Shown here: piece by piece, positions 1 through 8,224 of the stretch | Numbering within the stretch: the first letter of the stretch is position 1 | Layout: every line of letters begins with the position of its first letter | Assembly: GCA_003597935.1 (NCBI GenBank) | Contig: QZJT01000048.1 | Coordinates: 1 to 40,670 of the forward strand | Source of the DNA: Phycisphaerales bacterium | GTDB taxonomy: Bacteria > Planctomycetota > Phycisphaerae > UBA1845 | Reading direction: 5' to 3' | Length of the DNA: 40,670 bases | Notes under the pieces: model-generated | Database searches by the model: none | What the model was told of the DNA's origin: nothing | The model's input: only the letters and a program-made list of their open reading frames with translations | Made by a program: the position numbers and the translations under genes

Positions 1-792
1 CTCGGTGGACCACGGGTCGTGCTCGCCGAAGACGTAGTGGCCCAGCCGCCGCCGGACGACCTCGACGTCGGCTTCGAGCATCGCCGCGGCCGCCTCCGGC
101 GCGTCGGCCGTCGCGTTGATGCGCACGCCGATGATCGCGTCGGCGGCGGTGACGCCGACCGCCGGGTTGCGGCCGCGCGCCATCAGGTCCGAGACCTGTT
201 CGCCGACGTACGCCTCCGTCGCGCCGAAACACCGCACCACCCGCGCTAGCGTACACCGCCCTCCGAGTTCGCCCGCCAGCCGCGGCATCACCGACGCCTC
301 GAACACCTGCCGCATCTCCGACGGCACGCCCGGCAGCACGAAGAGTCGGCACTCACCGCCGGACCGACGCCATCGTGCGGAAAACGCCGGCGCCGTACCC
401 CACGGGTTGGGGATGATCTCGCAGCCGTCCGGGAGCATCGCCTGTCGAAGCTGCGTCGGCGTGAGCTTCCGCCCGATCCGCTTGAAGAACGCGCGCAGGT
501 GCGCCTCCGCGTCGGCGTCCGTGTGAAACCCGACGCCGATCGCATCCGCCACGCCTTCGCGCGTCAGATCGTCGTCCGTCGGCCCCAGCCCGCCGGTGGT
601 GATCAGCACGTCCGCGCGCACCGCCGCCTCGCGCACCGCCGCCGCGATCGCCGGCCGGTCGTCCCCGACGGTGCGGTGAGACACGACGGCGCATCCGCGG
701 GCAGAGAGCCGCTCTGCCAGCCACGCCGCGTTCGTGTCCACGGTGGCGCCGTTGAGCAGTTCGTCCCCGATGCTGATGAGGCTGACTCGCAT
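1..792 (-). CDS. cinA: CinA-like competence/damage-inducible protein, 3' end missing
   Basis: The first 264 codons of a CinA-family protein run off the left edge of the window. The N-terminus MRVSLISIGDELLNG, the ITTGGLGPTDDDLTREG stretch and FVLPGVPSEM are hallmarks of the MoaB/MogA-like molybdopterin-binding fold. In CinA this fold is linked to ADP-ribose pyrophosphatase activity, with a C-terminal nicotinamide-nucleotide amidase when the protein is full length. Whether the amidase domain is present cannot be seen. The ATG at 792 begins exactly where family members start. It lies 86 bp downstream of the zinc-ribbon membrane gene on the same strand, so co-transcription is possible. The family call is firm; the exact biochemical role is inferred. 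Confidence 0.9.
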   Translation of the reverse strand, partial: MRVSLISIGDELLNGATVDTNAAWLAERLSARGCAVVSHRTVGDDRPAIAAAVREAAVRADVLITTGGLGPTDDDLTREGVADAIGVGFHTDADAEAHLRAFFKRIGRKLTPTQLRQAMLPDGCEIIPNPWGTAPAFSARWRRSGGECRLFVLPGVPSEMRQVFEASVMPRLAGELGGRCTLARVVRCFGATEAYVGEQVSDLMARGRNPAVGVTAADAIIGVRINATADAPEAAAAMLEADVEVVRRRLGHYVFGEHDPWSTE

Positions 793-878
793 CACTTGGC
801 TTCCAGGAAGGACGCGAGCCGAAAGGCGTCAGCTCGAAGCCGGCGGCCACCTGCCGCCTGCTCAAGCCCAAGGCCGGA

Positions 879-1844
879 TCACGCCGGTTGCGCGGCTTCG
901 GCTCCGGAGGGCGAGGCCGGCGACGCGGGTGCAGACGCCGACCACAACTCCCGCGCCCGCCGAGCTTCCACGCCCAGCGCGCGTCCGAGGCGAATCATAA
1001 ACAGCAGGTAGAGAATTCCGAAAACCAGCAACGTGAGGCCGCCGACGCCCATCACGCAGCCCAACGCGCCCGCCGACAAGCCGACGGGCGCGCCGATTCC
1101 GGACGGCCCCGCGGTCGCGAGTGTCAGTGCGGTGACGATCCCCCCGACCAGCATGAACGCGTAGCCGAACAGGATGCCGCACCGGATCACGCGCGCCCGA
1201 CCGGCGAGCTTCTTGTCTGGGATTCGGCGGCAGAGCTTTTCGAGGAAGAGCAGCGTCGCGATCTGCTCGATGACGCCGGCGAGCGTCGCTGCCACTCCCA
1301 GGGTACCCGTCAAAAGCGTCAGCGCCATCGATCCGCCAAACCCGCCGACCGCCGCGCCGACCAGGCCGATAACCGCCGCGATGCGAACCACCTTCCGCGA
1401 CGTGGCATAGGATGCCTCGCCCAGTCCGCTCGGATCCGGCGACGTCAATAGCCACACGCCGCAGCATCGCATCAGCGACGCCAGCACCGTCACGATCGTC
1501 GCCAAGATGACCGTGGAGGAGACGGCGCCGGCCAGACCGCTCAGAAACGCGAGGACGATTCCCCACACGACAAGACGGACGCCCTTCGCCAGCCGATCGA
1601 CCCAGCCGGGATCGCCGAACCGGATGCGATCGCCCTGCAACGCCAGTACCGCAGGCGATCCACACTCTGGACAGCGATCGTCGCGCAGCAGACCGCGCAG
1701 GTTGTAGCCGCAGCGCCGGCAGGCGACGTCGGTGTCGATGTCGCCTTCCGCGGTGAATCTCACGCCGGCCACGGATCCGGAAAGGTCCAGCGGCACAGCG
1801 CTGGATGGTTCTTGAAATCCCGGTGGGAGCAGCGATCCGCGCAT
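879..1844 (-). CDS. Zinc-ribbon multi-pass membrane protein, downstream tandem copy
   Basis: A 321-residue protein of unknown function. Near the N-terminus is a zinc ribbon, CRRCGYNLRGL followed by CPEC, a signature seen in many planctomycete membrane proteins. About seven hydrophobic segments follow, with the motif LLTSPDPSGLGEASYA between the second and third. The C-terminal tail is Ala/Ser/Pro-rich. A GTG at 1865 would overlap the stop of the upstream paralogue as GTGA. The ATG at 1844 is preferred because AAGGAG sits nine bases upstream of it. It is clearly paralogous to the 1862-2860 gene, sharing the ribbon, the PDPSGLGEASYA motif and a CRR segment late in the protein, so this is a tandem duplication. 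Nothing in the sequence reveals a substrate or enzymatic activity. Confidence 0.82.
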   Translation of the reverse strand: MRGSLLPPGFQEPSSAVPLDLSGSVAGVRFTAEGDIDTDVACRRCGYNLRGLLRDDRCPECGSPAVLALQGDRIRFGDPGWVDRLAKGVRLVVWGIVLAFLSGLAGAVSSTVILATIVTVLASLMRCCGVWLLTSPDPSGLGEASYATSRKVVRIAAVIGLVGAAVGGFGGSMALTLLTGTLGVAATLAGVIEQIATLLFLEKLCRRIPDKKLAGRARVIRCGILFGYAFMLVGGIVTALTLATAGPSGIGAPVGLSAGALGCVMGVGGLTLLVFGILYLLFMIRLGRALGVEARRARELWSASAPASPASPSGAEAAQPA

Positions 1845-1861
1845 CCTATGAAACTCCTTCG

Positions 1862-2860
1862 TCACGAGTGCGTGTCCGTACCGGATTGCGCTCGCCCACC
1901 ACGTCCACCGGGCCGATCGACGCCATGATCATCGGCCCCCCCCCACGCCGCCCCGGCGCGTCGCGACCGCGCCACCTGCGCTTCACGGCTCAGCACCATG
2001 CCGAGCCGCATCAGGAACGAGATGCACAGAAGGATGAGTATACCGAAGCCGCCGATCCAGATGGCCAGCCCCGCCAGGAAAACGCCCATCATGATCTCCC
2101 CGGCCAGTCTAGACACGTCAAGCATGACAGCGACCATCATTCCCGTGAGAAGGATCGCAAGGAGCGCCATGCCCACCCGGACCAGCCTTGCCCATTGGGG
2201 CAGTACGGCATCCTGGACGCGGCGGCAGAGTTTCCCCAGATAGAGCAGCACGGCCACGTGGCCGACGATCAGGGCGAGTCCGGAAGTGGTGAACAAGGTC
2301 GGGTCAAGCCAGCCCGGCCCGGTCCATCCACTGGCTACGGCAATCCCCGCACCGAGCAGACCGATGCACAAGGCCGCCCGGCCGATCCGCCGCGCCGAAG
2401 CGTAGGACGCTTCACCCAGGCCGCTCGGATCCGGGGTCGTCAGCAACCACATCCCGCACCCATACGGCGGGATCGCCAGCATGACGACGATGACTCGAAC
2501 CAACGTCCACGAGTACGCCGCATGGAAACACGCCAGCACGATGGCGGAGAGAACCGCCAGCGAAAGCCCCAGTAGCGTGGCATGCGCCCCGCGCGCCAAC
2601 CCCGCCACCCAGCGGGGATCGCTCAAACTCAGGAACTCGCCCGCCGCGACGGTCCACGCCGGCGCTGAGCACTCGGGGCAGTCCTGGTTCAACTGCAACC
2701 CGCGCAGGTTGTAGCCGCAACGGCGACAGGGAGCGTCGAAGTCGATGAGGCCGTCCTCGGCGTGGCTCGCGGCCCTGCCCGCCAGCGGGAGTTCCCCCCG
2801 TGCCCGCGGCGGTGCTCTGGAGGTCTCATACTGACGTGACAGCGACATCGACTTGTCCAT
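1862..2860 (-). CDS. Zinc-ribbon multi-pass membrane protein, upstream tandem copy
   Basis: A 332-residue paralogue of the next gene. It has a CRRCGYNLRGL plus CPEC zinc ribbon at about residues 45-65, then seven or so hydrophobic segments including LLTTPDPSGLGEASYA. A charged tail ends in a Gly/Asp-rich stretch. Its stop lies within the ribosome-binding region of the downstream copy, so the two are probably translated from one message. The ATG at 2860 is the first in frame; MSLSRQYE four codons later is an alternative. The function is unknown. The lineage-typical ribbon suggests a planctomycete-specific family, possibly with a cytoplasmic metal-binding head attached to an integral membrane domain. 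Confidence 0.8.
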   Translation of the reverse strand: MDKSMSLSRQYETSRAPPRARGELPLAGRAASHAEDGLIDFDAPCRRCGYNLRGLQLNQDCPECSAPAWTVAAGEFLSLSDPRWVAGLARGAHATLLGLSLAVLSAIVLACFHAAYSWTLVRVIVVMLAIPPYGCGMWLLTTPDPSGLGEASYASARRIGRAALCIGLLGAGIAVASGWTGPGWLDPTLFTTSGLALIVGHVAVLLYLGKLCRRVQDAVLPQWARLVRVGMALLAILLTGMMVAVMLDVSRLAGEIMMGVFLAGLAIWIGGFGILILLCISFLMRLGMVLSREAQVARSRRAGAAWGGADDHGVDRPGGRGGRAQSGTDTHS

Positions 2861-3181
2861 CCATTTGCGGCCAACGTCGGCCCCATCCGGGCTTCCTCGC
2901 GACCGGGCGGCGATCGCGGGCGCGGAGCACTTCGCCCCGATGGTGCATTCCGCCCCGGTTCCGCCGGTTTCCCGTCTCTTGCCGGCGGAACGCCCACGAA
3001 GACGCCAACGTTCTTAACCTGCTTTATTGCAGCATCTTATCATACCCCAAAGCACGGCGAACGCGCCGCGCCTTTCACGCCCACCCCCCGGCACACCCCC
3101 TGCCCATGTACCGGTGACGGCCGTCGATGTCGCCATTCGAGACCGTCGAAGGGTCCATGCGGATCGACCTGGAGGTGTGCG
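2861..3181. other. Divergent intergenic region with a strong inverted repeat
   Basis: This 321-bp spacer separates the minus-strand membrane pair from the plus-strand Cys-motif gene, so it should carry promoters in both directions. It contains a perfect 10-bp inverted repeat, GTTCCGCCGG (2958-2967) and CCGGCGGAAC (2982-2991), with a 14-base loop. An AT-rich island at about 3010-3055 is the likeliest promoter zone. No convincing -35/-10 pair was found in either direction. No coding sequence is seen. Confidence 0.5.
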
Positions 3182-3604
3182 ATGTTCGATACGAAGACTC
3201 ATACGGTGGCCTCACCCAAGCGCGAGCGCGGCAGTTCTGAGGATCGCCTGCACGAAACAACGCCGGCCCTGGCGACCGCGGCCTCGCCCGAGCGCTTGGC
3301 GTCCGAACGCCCGGCGTCGCGAGCCGAATCGGACGTGCCGCGCGGCCTGTGCGCCAGTTGTACCCTCGCGCAGACCTGCGCCTACCGCCGTAGCGTGCAG
3401 CGGGCGGTGATGTTCTGTGACGAGTTCGACGGCGCCCAATTGCCGCCGGCGGTGCGGCGCTGCGAGCCGTTGGCCGCGGCGCGGCTCGACGAGGCCGGAC
3501 TCGAGCGGCGCTCGCGGGGGCTGTGCGCCACCTGCACGAAGCGCGACGGTTGCACCTACCCCCACCCGGAGGGGGGCGTGTGGCACTGCGAGGAGTTCGA
3601 GTGA
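3182..3604 (+). CDS. Small protein with a duplicated four-Cys motif
   Basis: A 140-residue protein with a disordered Ser/Glu/Arg-rich first third and two copies of a Cys motif. The first copy (about residues 55-83) is C-x2-C-x5-C-x12-C followed by DEF; the second (about 113-139) is C-x2-C-x5-C-x11-C followed by EEF. Each copy begins GLCA-x-CT and has a Tyr after the third Cys. The pattern suggests metal binding, zinc or iron, but no family with a known role was recognised. The ATG has GGAGGTG about eight bases upstream. The stop lies 90 bp before the glutamate dehydrogenase gene, so the two are probably co-expressed. A link to nitrogen or redox metabolism is only a guess from that neighbour. 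Confidence 0.78.
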   Translation: MFDTKTHTVASPKRERGSSEDRLHETTPALATAASPERLASERPASRAESDVPRGLCASCTLAQTCAYRRSVQRAVMFCDEFDGAQLPPAVRRCEPLAAARLDEAGLERRSRGLCATCTKRDGCTYPHPEGGVWHCEEFE

Positions 3605-3694
3605 GCAGACGGGTCCGTTGCGAATCATCCGGGTGCAGCGGCACGCCTGAGCAGGGCCGGCCCGCTGCGCCCGTCCAGAAAGGCAGTTGATGCC

Positions 3695-5083
3695 ATGGCC
3701 ACGCACACCATCATTGAGCAGCCGAGCGCTTCGCCCGGGCTGCTCGATCGACAACCTCAACTCGTCGAGCCGAATGACGAGCGGCCGCGCGAGCCGCAAC
3801 CGCCGGCCGTCCCGACCGCGCCGGCGGCGCGACGGTCGCTGTTCGCCGACGTCATGACGCGGCTCGACCGGGCCGCGGACATCGTGCGGCTCGATCCCAA
3901 TATCCGCAAGATCCTGGCCAGCACCGAGAACGAGATCGTCGTTAACTTCCCGGTGAAGATGAACGGCTGCGACGTGGAGGTGTTCACCGGCTACCGCGTG
4001 CAGCACAACGACGCCCTCGGCCCCTTCAAGGGCGGCCTGCGCTTTCACCCGCAGCTCGACATCGACGAGGCGCGGGCCCTGGCGGCGTGGATGACGTTCA
4101 AGTGCGCCTTGGTGGACATCCCCTTCGGCGGGGCCAAGGGCGGCATCCAGATCGACCCGGCGAAGTACTCGCCCACGCAGCTCGAGCGCATCACGCGGCG
4201 CTTCGCCTACGCCCTGGGCGACAACATCGGCCCGGACTACGACATCCCCGCCCCGGACGTGAACACCAACCCGCAGATCATGGCGTGGATCCTTGACACC
4301 TATCTGTCCACGCTGCCGCCGCACGAGCGGCAGCGGCACGTTCACGTCGTCACCGGCAAGCCGCTGGCGGCCGGGGGCAGCGCCGGGCGTGACAAGGCCA
4401 CCGGGCAGGGCGTCGCGTTCTGCGTAGAGCGCTGGGCGCAGGAGCATCGCCGCCCGCTGGAGGAAGCGACGTTCACCGTGCAGGGGTTCGGCAACGTCGG
4501 CTCCTGGGCGGCGCGGCTGATCGCCGGCCTGGGGGCCAGGTTGATCGCGGTGCAGGACGTCACTGGCGGCACCCGCAACCGCAACGGCATCGACCCGGAA
4601 GACCTGCTCCGCTACGTCAGCGTCCACGGCGGCGTGGCCCGCTATCCCGGCGGCGAGTTCGTGGACGACATCATGTTCATGCAGACGCCGGCGGACATCT
4701 TCGTGCCCGCGGCGCTGGAGAACCAGATCAATGCCACCACCGCGGCGTGGCTGAACGTCTCGGTGGTGGCCGAGGCCGCCAACGGGCCGACCACGCCCGA
4801 GGCCGACGACATCCTGAAGCAGCGCGGCATCGACGTGATCCCCGACATCCTCTGCAACGCCGGCGGTGTGGTGGTCAGCTACTTCGAGTGGCTGCAGAAC
4901 AAGCGCAGCGAGTTCTGGGATCTGGAAGAGGTGGACTTCAAGCTGCGCAAGAAGATGAACCTCGCCTACGACCGCGTTCGGGACAAGGCCCGTGAACTGT
5001 CGATCGACTGGCGCACGGCCGCGTACGTGCTGGCCCTGAGCCGGCTCGAGAAGATCTACAAGGAGCGGGGAATTTTCCCGTAA
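3695..5083 (+). CDS. gdhA: Glu/Leu/Phe/Val dehydrogenase, probably glutamate dehydrogenase
   Basis: A 462-residue amino-acid dehydrogenase that interconverts glutamate and 2-oxoglutarate plus ammonium using NAD(P). The catalytic domain has GPFKGGLRFHP, KCALVDIPFGGAKGG (Lys148 in the GGAKGG motif) and PAPDVNT. The Rossmann domain has GFGNVGSW at 264-271. The C-terminus ends in KIYKERGIFP, typical of hexameric NAD-type enzymes. The first 45 or so residues are a Pro/Arg-rich extension before LFADVMTRLDRAADI, longer than the usual start. The ATG has an AAAGGCAG ribosome-binding sequence. A leucine or phenylalanine dehydrogenase is less likely given the length and motifs. Cofactor preference cannot be read reliably. 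Confidence 0.94.
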   Translation: MATHTIIEQPSASPGLLDRQPQLVEPNDERPREPQPPAVPTAPAARRSLFADVMTRLDRAADIVRLDPNIRKILASTENEIVVNFPVKMNGCDVEVFTGYRVQHNDALGPFKGGLRFHPQLDIDEARALAAWMTFKCALVDIPFGGAKGGIQIDPAKYSPTQLERITRRFAYALGDNIGPDYDIPAPDVNTNPQIMAWILDTYLSTLPPHERQRHVHVVTGKPLAAGGSAGRDKATGQGVAFCVERWAQEHRRPLEEATFTVQGFGNVGSWAARLIAGLGARLIAVQDVTGGTRNRNGIDPEDLLRYVSVHGGVARYPGGEFVDDIMFMQTPADIFVPAALENQINATTAAWLNVSVVAEAANGPTTPEADDILKQRGIDVIPDILCNAGGVVVSYFEWLQNKRSEFWDLEEVDFKLRKKMNLAYDRVRDKARELSIDWRTAAYVLALSRLEKIYKERGIFP

Positions 5084-5133
5084 GCGCCGGACTGAATCAG
5101 GCGGGCCGGCCCTTGGAACACATGTGTTGGTAC

Positions 5134-5168
5134 CCCCGCGCGGCGCATCATGCGAGCGCCGCGCGGGG
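5134..5168. terminator. GC-rich hairpin between convergent genes
   Basis: A perfect 13-bp stem, CCCCGCGCGGCGC with GCGCCGCGCGGGG, and a 9-base loop lies 50 bp after gdhA and 58 bp beyond the stop of the convergent OLD gene. There is no T-tract on either side, so it is not a classical intrinsic terminator. The position fits a two-way transcription barrier. A 12-bp palindrome, AACACATGTGTT, sits just upstream at 5117-5128. Confidence 0.55.
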
Positions 5169-5226
5169 CGCACGGCGAGCCATGCGCAGGCAGAACGTTC
5201 CCGCCGACTGCCCGCGTGGCCCTTTT

Positions 5227-6954
5227 TCAATCCGCCGTCTCTTCGACACCGAGCGCGTCCGCGATCGCGTCGAGCTTCTCTCGGACCTCGGCCGGGATTT
5301 CTTCGGGCTTCATCTGTTCCGCGACCAGGTAGTACTCGCTCTTGCCCAACTGGAGGTCGGCGCGGCGAAAGAACGTCGGGAGAAGAGATTTACTCACCGG
5401 CGTGCCGTCGAGATAGTCGTGGTCGCCGAGTGGATCGCGGAGCACCGCCGGCGGCAACTGATCGGCAAGAAAGTCCTTCGCAGGCTGAGCCAGCAAGTCC
5501 AGAGTTTGAGCCTCCAGGAATCGCCGAAGTGTGTCTGGATGGACGAGGTAGCTCTCGGCTTCATACCGCCGCCATCGAAGAATCGTCAGGCCGTCCGCGG
5601 CTACTTCGTGGTCCGACAGGTCCCGATTGTCGCCGTCCAGCAGGAGCGCCGCCTTCGCATCCGAACGGACCGCCTGCAACGCGAAAAAGTGCCCCCTGGC
5701 CTCCCGTGGATTGCGGCCCTGGTTCGCATGCCAGAAGGGGTTCTTCGAGAACCAACGCCGCAGCGGGTGGTCCAGCACCCTGGCCCACGCCGCCAGGAGG
5801 TTGAAATCCGTCTCTCCTTCGACGTACAGGATGCCGTGGGACTGTTCGACCAGCAGGACGTCCATGGCGGTAAGCCGCTTGAGCGATTCGGCAAGTTGTT
5901 CGCGCTCTTTCTCGCGGACAAGCCGATGTGGATGTTTGAAAAACGACAGGATCATTTCGGGGCTGGTCGCGTTGATGAGCACTTCGGAGTGCGTCGCAAT
6001 GATAAGCTGACAGCGCTTGGCTGCGGCGATGCTCCGCAGCATGTCGTACACCTGCTTCTGCAGGATCACGTGCAGGTGGGCGTCGGGCTCGTCGAGCAGC
6101 AGCACCGTGGCCGGGCGTGCGTAGAAAAAGCCCAGCAGCAGCAGCACCTGGTGAAAGCCGCTGCCGGCGCTGGCGATGTCCAGTTGCGGCAGGCCTTCTT
6201 TTCCCCGGCCGGACGGGATGCCGCGTAGATACTCGCACAGGATGAACGGTTTGCCCGCATAGACCGGCGGCAACAATCTGTAAACGAAGATCCGCTCGAC
6301 GGCCTCGCACAGCTCGCGCCAGGCCAAGGGGTCTTCCTGCTGGTGAATCTCCAGGAGCAGGTTTCGGAGGATGTCGCCGGGCTTCCCTTGTCCGATCAGC
6401 AGATCCTGGTACGGCCGGTCGAACCGCGTCTCCTCTGCGCCGATTCCCGAAAACGGCGGAACGTGAACGACGCTGACGCGGCCGGCCGCGCGCGGGAGTT
6501 CGTCGAGGTGGGCTTCCGAGGGCTTTACGTAGATTTGTTCACTGCTCTGGTAGCGGAACTCGAACGTCAGCGCCCACGGCTGCGACGCGCCGCCGTCGTC
6601 GCCGTCGATTCCCTCCAGCGTGATCTCCATGACGCGCGGGTAGCCCGCTTTCCCCTCCTCGGCCTCCTTCGACTTCAGCGACACGGACGTGTCGGTCCAC
6701 AACAGCTTCATCTCGCGCAGCGGGATTGCGGTGAAATCCTTGCGCGTCACCGGCACGCCCGTGCGCTTCTTGGCCTTCGACTCAGGCAGCCGCTCAGCCA
6801 TCCAACGCTGCAAAGCGAGATTCCAGACGGCGATCGCCTGAAGCAGGGTTGTCCTGCCGGAGTTGTTGTGACCGGCCAGCACGACGTGGTCGGCGAGATC
6901 GAACTCTTGGTCGTCGAACTTCTTGAAGTAGCGGACGCGGACCCTGGAAATCAC
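5227..6954 (-). CDS. OLD-family AAA ATPase with TOPRIM nuclease domain
   Basis: A 575-residue protein. Its N-terminal ABC-type ATPase has a Walker A-like GHNNSGRTT at residues 28-36, Walker B VLLLDEPDAHLH and the switch histidine in IIATHSEVLI. A TOPRIM domain follows, with YVEGETD and LLLDGDNRD as its acidic motifs. OLD-like enzymes are DNA nucleases or nickases, several acting in phage defence. The GTG at 6954 was chosen because GGAGG lies eight bases upstream and VISRVRVRYFKKF is the usual family start; a longer frame to 7032 would overlap the toxin gene. The invariant Walker A lysine is arginine here (Arg34, AGG), which may cripple ATP hydrolysis. The gene starts 25 bp after a DUF5615 toxin, forming a three-gene unit with DUF433. 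No GajB-like helicase partner is nearby. Confidence 0.85.
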   Translation of the reverse strand: MISRVRVRYFKKFDDQEFDLADHVVLAGHNNSGRTTLLQAIAVWNLALQRWMAERLPESKAKKRTGVPVTRKDFTAIPLREMKLLWTDTSVSLKSKEAEEGKAGYPRVMEITLEGIDGDDGGASQPWALTFEFRYQSSEQIYVKPSEAHLDELPRAAGRVSVVHVPPFSGIGAEETRFDRPYQDLLIGQGKPGDILRNLLLEIHQQEDPLAWRELCEAVERIFVYRLLPPVYAGKPFILCEYLRGIPSGRGKEGLPQLDIASAGSGFHQVLLLLGFFYARPATVLLLDEPDAHLHVILQKQVYDMLRSIAAAKRCQLIIATHSEVLINATSPEMILSFFKHPHRLVREKEREQLAESLKRLTAMDVLLVEQSHGILYVEGETDFNLLAAWARVLDHPLRRWFSKNPFWHANQGRNPREARGHFFALQAVRSDAKAALLLDGDNRDLSDHEVAADGLTILRWRRYEAESYLVHPDTLRRFLEAQTLDLLAQPAKDFLADQLPPAVLRDPLGDHDYLDGTPVSKSLLPTFFRRADLQLGKSEYYLVAEQMKPEEIPAEVREKLDAIADALGVEETAD

Positions 6955-6979
6955 GTCGGCGCCTCCTTTCCGACGGTGG

Positions 6980-7354
6980 TCACGGGCTTGCGTTCGGCGC
7001 GCCCGGCAAAGGTCGCATGCGAACGCGATCATCCTGCACGACGGCGACGTGCCCGGCCCAGTCTCGTCGCTCGGCTAGCGCCGCCAGCGCCCGCGCATTG
7101 TCTACAGAGGGACTGGCACCGGTCAGACGAAACAGCACCACTCCGCACGCGGCGGGAAGGCGGGACCTGAACGCCAACTCGCCAAAGTCCTTGTCAAACG
7201 TCACTACAATTCGCTCCTCGGCCTGGGCCCGCGCCAAAACGACGTCGTCGCGAGCGCCGGGCGAATCCTCCGTGACCCACGCCACGTCATCGCCATTCAT
7301 GCGCAGCGCCTCCACCACCGGACCCGGGAAGTTTTCGTTCGCCAGGAACCGCAT
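6980..7354 (-). CDS. DUF5615 PIN-like toxin, operonic with OLD gene
   Basis: A 124-residue protein beginning MRFLANENFPG. It carries the DUF5615 pattern: an acidic/Asn N-terminal motif, EDSPGARDDVVL, then RIVVTFDKDFGEL with the conserved DKDFG. Members are PIN-like presumed ribonuclease toxins paired with DUF433 proteins. The ATG at 7354 is chosen over upstream in-frame codons because homologues start at MRFLA. It begins 13 bp after the DUF433 stop. It resembles the second DUF5615 protein (8482-8841) only in the core motifs, so the two pairs look like separate acquisitions and not a recent duplication. Confidence 0.85.
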   Translation of the reverse strand: MRFLANENFPGPVVEALRMNGDDVAWVTEDSPGARDDVVLARAQAEERIVVTFDKDFGELAFRSRLPAACGVVLFRLTGASPSVDNARALAALAERRDWAGHVAVVQDDRVRMRPLPGAPNASP

Positions 7355-7367
7355 CCGTGAGCTCCCA

Positions 7368-7598
7368 TCATGCGGGCAGAGCGTACACCTTCTCCGAGCG
7401 CAGCACGTCGCTGGCGTACGCGAGGCAGGCCTGTACATCCTCCGCCGCGATGTGCGGATATTGTCCGAGCACCTGTTGCGTCGTGTATCCGCGCCCGAGC
7501 AAGTCGACCACCAGTTCCACGCTGATCCGCGTTCCCTTGATCACCGGCTTGCCGACCAGGATGGCCGGGTCTACCACGATTCGCGTCCGCCAGTCCAT
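7368..7598 (-). CDS. DUF433 antitoxin, first gene of the OLD operon
   Basis: A 76-residue DUF433 protein with the family core VGKPVIKGTRISVELVVDLL, a QYPHIAAEDVQACLAYA helix and a short C-terminus. DUF433 proteins are small winged-helix-like DNA-binding proteins that act as antitoxins to DUF5615 partners. The ATG at 7598 is preceded by GAGGTG. It heads a minus-strand run of antitoxin, toxin and OLD nuclease with short spacers, and as a DNA-binding antitoxin it would be expected to autoregulate that unit. No operator could be assigned. Confidence 0.87.
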   Translation of the reverse strand: MDWRTRIVVDPAILVGKPVIKGTRISVELVVDLLGRGYTTQQVLGQYPHIAAEDVQACLAYASDVLRSEKVYALPA

Positions 7599-8224
7599 CG
7601 TAGCACCTCGGTTTCGAGACTCGCCTGCGCGACTACCGCCCCAACTATAAGCAGGCGGGACTGTGCGAAGCAGCACGGTCGGCCCGCCGCCGGCGCGCTC
7701 TGTCAGTCGCGGAGCCGGCGCCTGCCACGCCGACCGATTGTCCACGCCGTCGCAACGGTCCGAGCGCATCAACCATCGCCTCAACTTCGTTGAGAGAAAC
7801 AGCCATGACTGGAGTATACCCTGCAATCGGCGGGGGCGGAAAGGCATTGCGCCCCGAAACAGGTGCGTGACGGAGTCGGCGGGCGCCGCTGGGACCGCCT
7901 GGCTCCAGCCTGGCGGCAGCGGGGAAAGGCGCTGGCGGCTTGAGAGCGCACTGACGGGGGAACACCGCGCAGGCTTGAAGCCCGTGCGGACGCCCCGCGT
8001 AGCGAAGCAGCTCGTCGGATCCCGATTGAAACCGCCGTGGGCAGCCGCTACTCTGAGGCTTGACGGCGTCGTGGAAGCCGCGCGTTGCCGAGCACGCTGG
8101 ACTCGAGACGACGGCTTCACCGCGGGAGGACGACGAAAACGCAGCCCAATCCCGGGTGGATTCCTGACAACCGACCGAAGCACAGCAGGGATTCACGGCG
8201 CTCTTGTACCGGAGATACGACCCA
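7599..8224. other. Intergenic region between two divergent DUF433 genes
   Basis: This 626-bp spacer lies between two outward-facing DUF433/DUF5615 modules. A TATAGT at about 7640-7650 on the minus strand is a possible -10 for the OLD operon, without a clear -35. The segment 7885-8000 carries the GGGACCGCCTGGCTCCAGCC and TTGAAGCCCG repeat elements also found near 33250 and 33730. A minus-strand ATG at 7814 opens 53 codons starting MAVSLNEVEAMVDALGPL. The first 18 residues look like a small antitoxin N-terminus and the rest does not, so this may be a broken gene. No other coding signal is seen. Confidence 0.5.
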
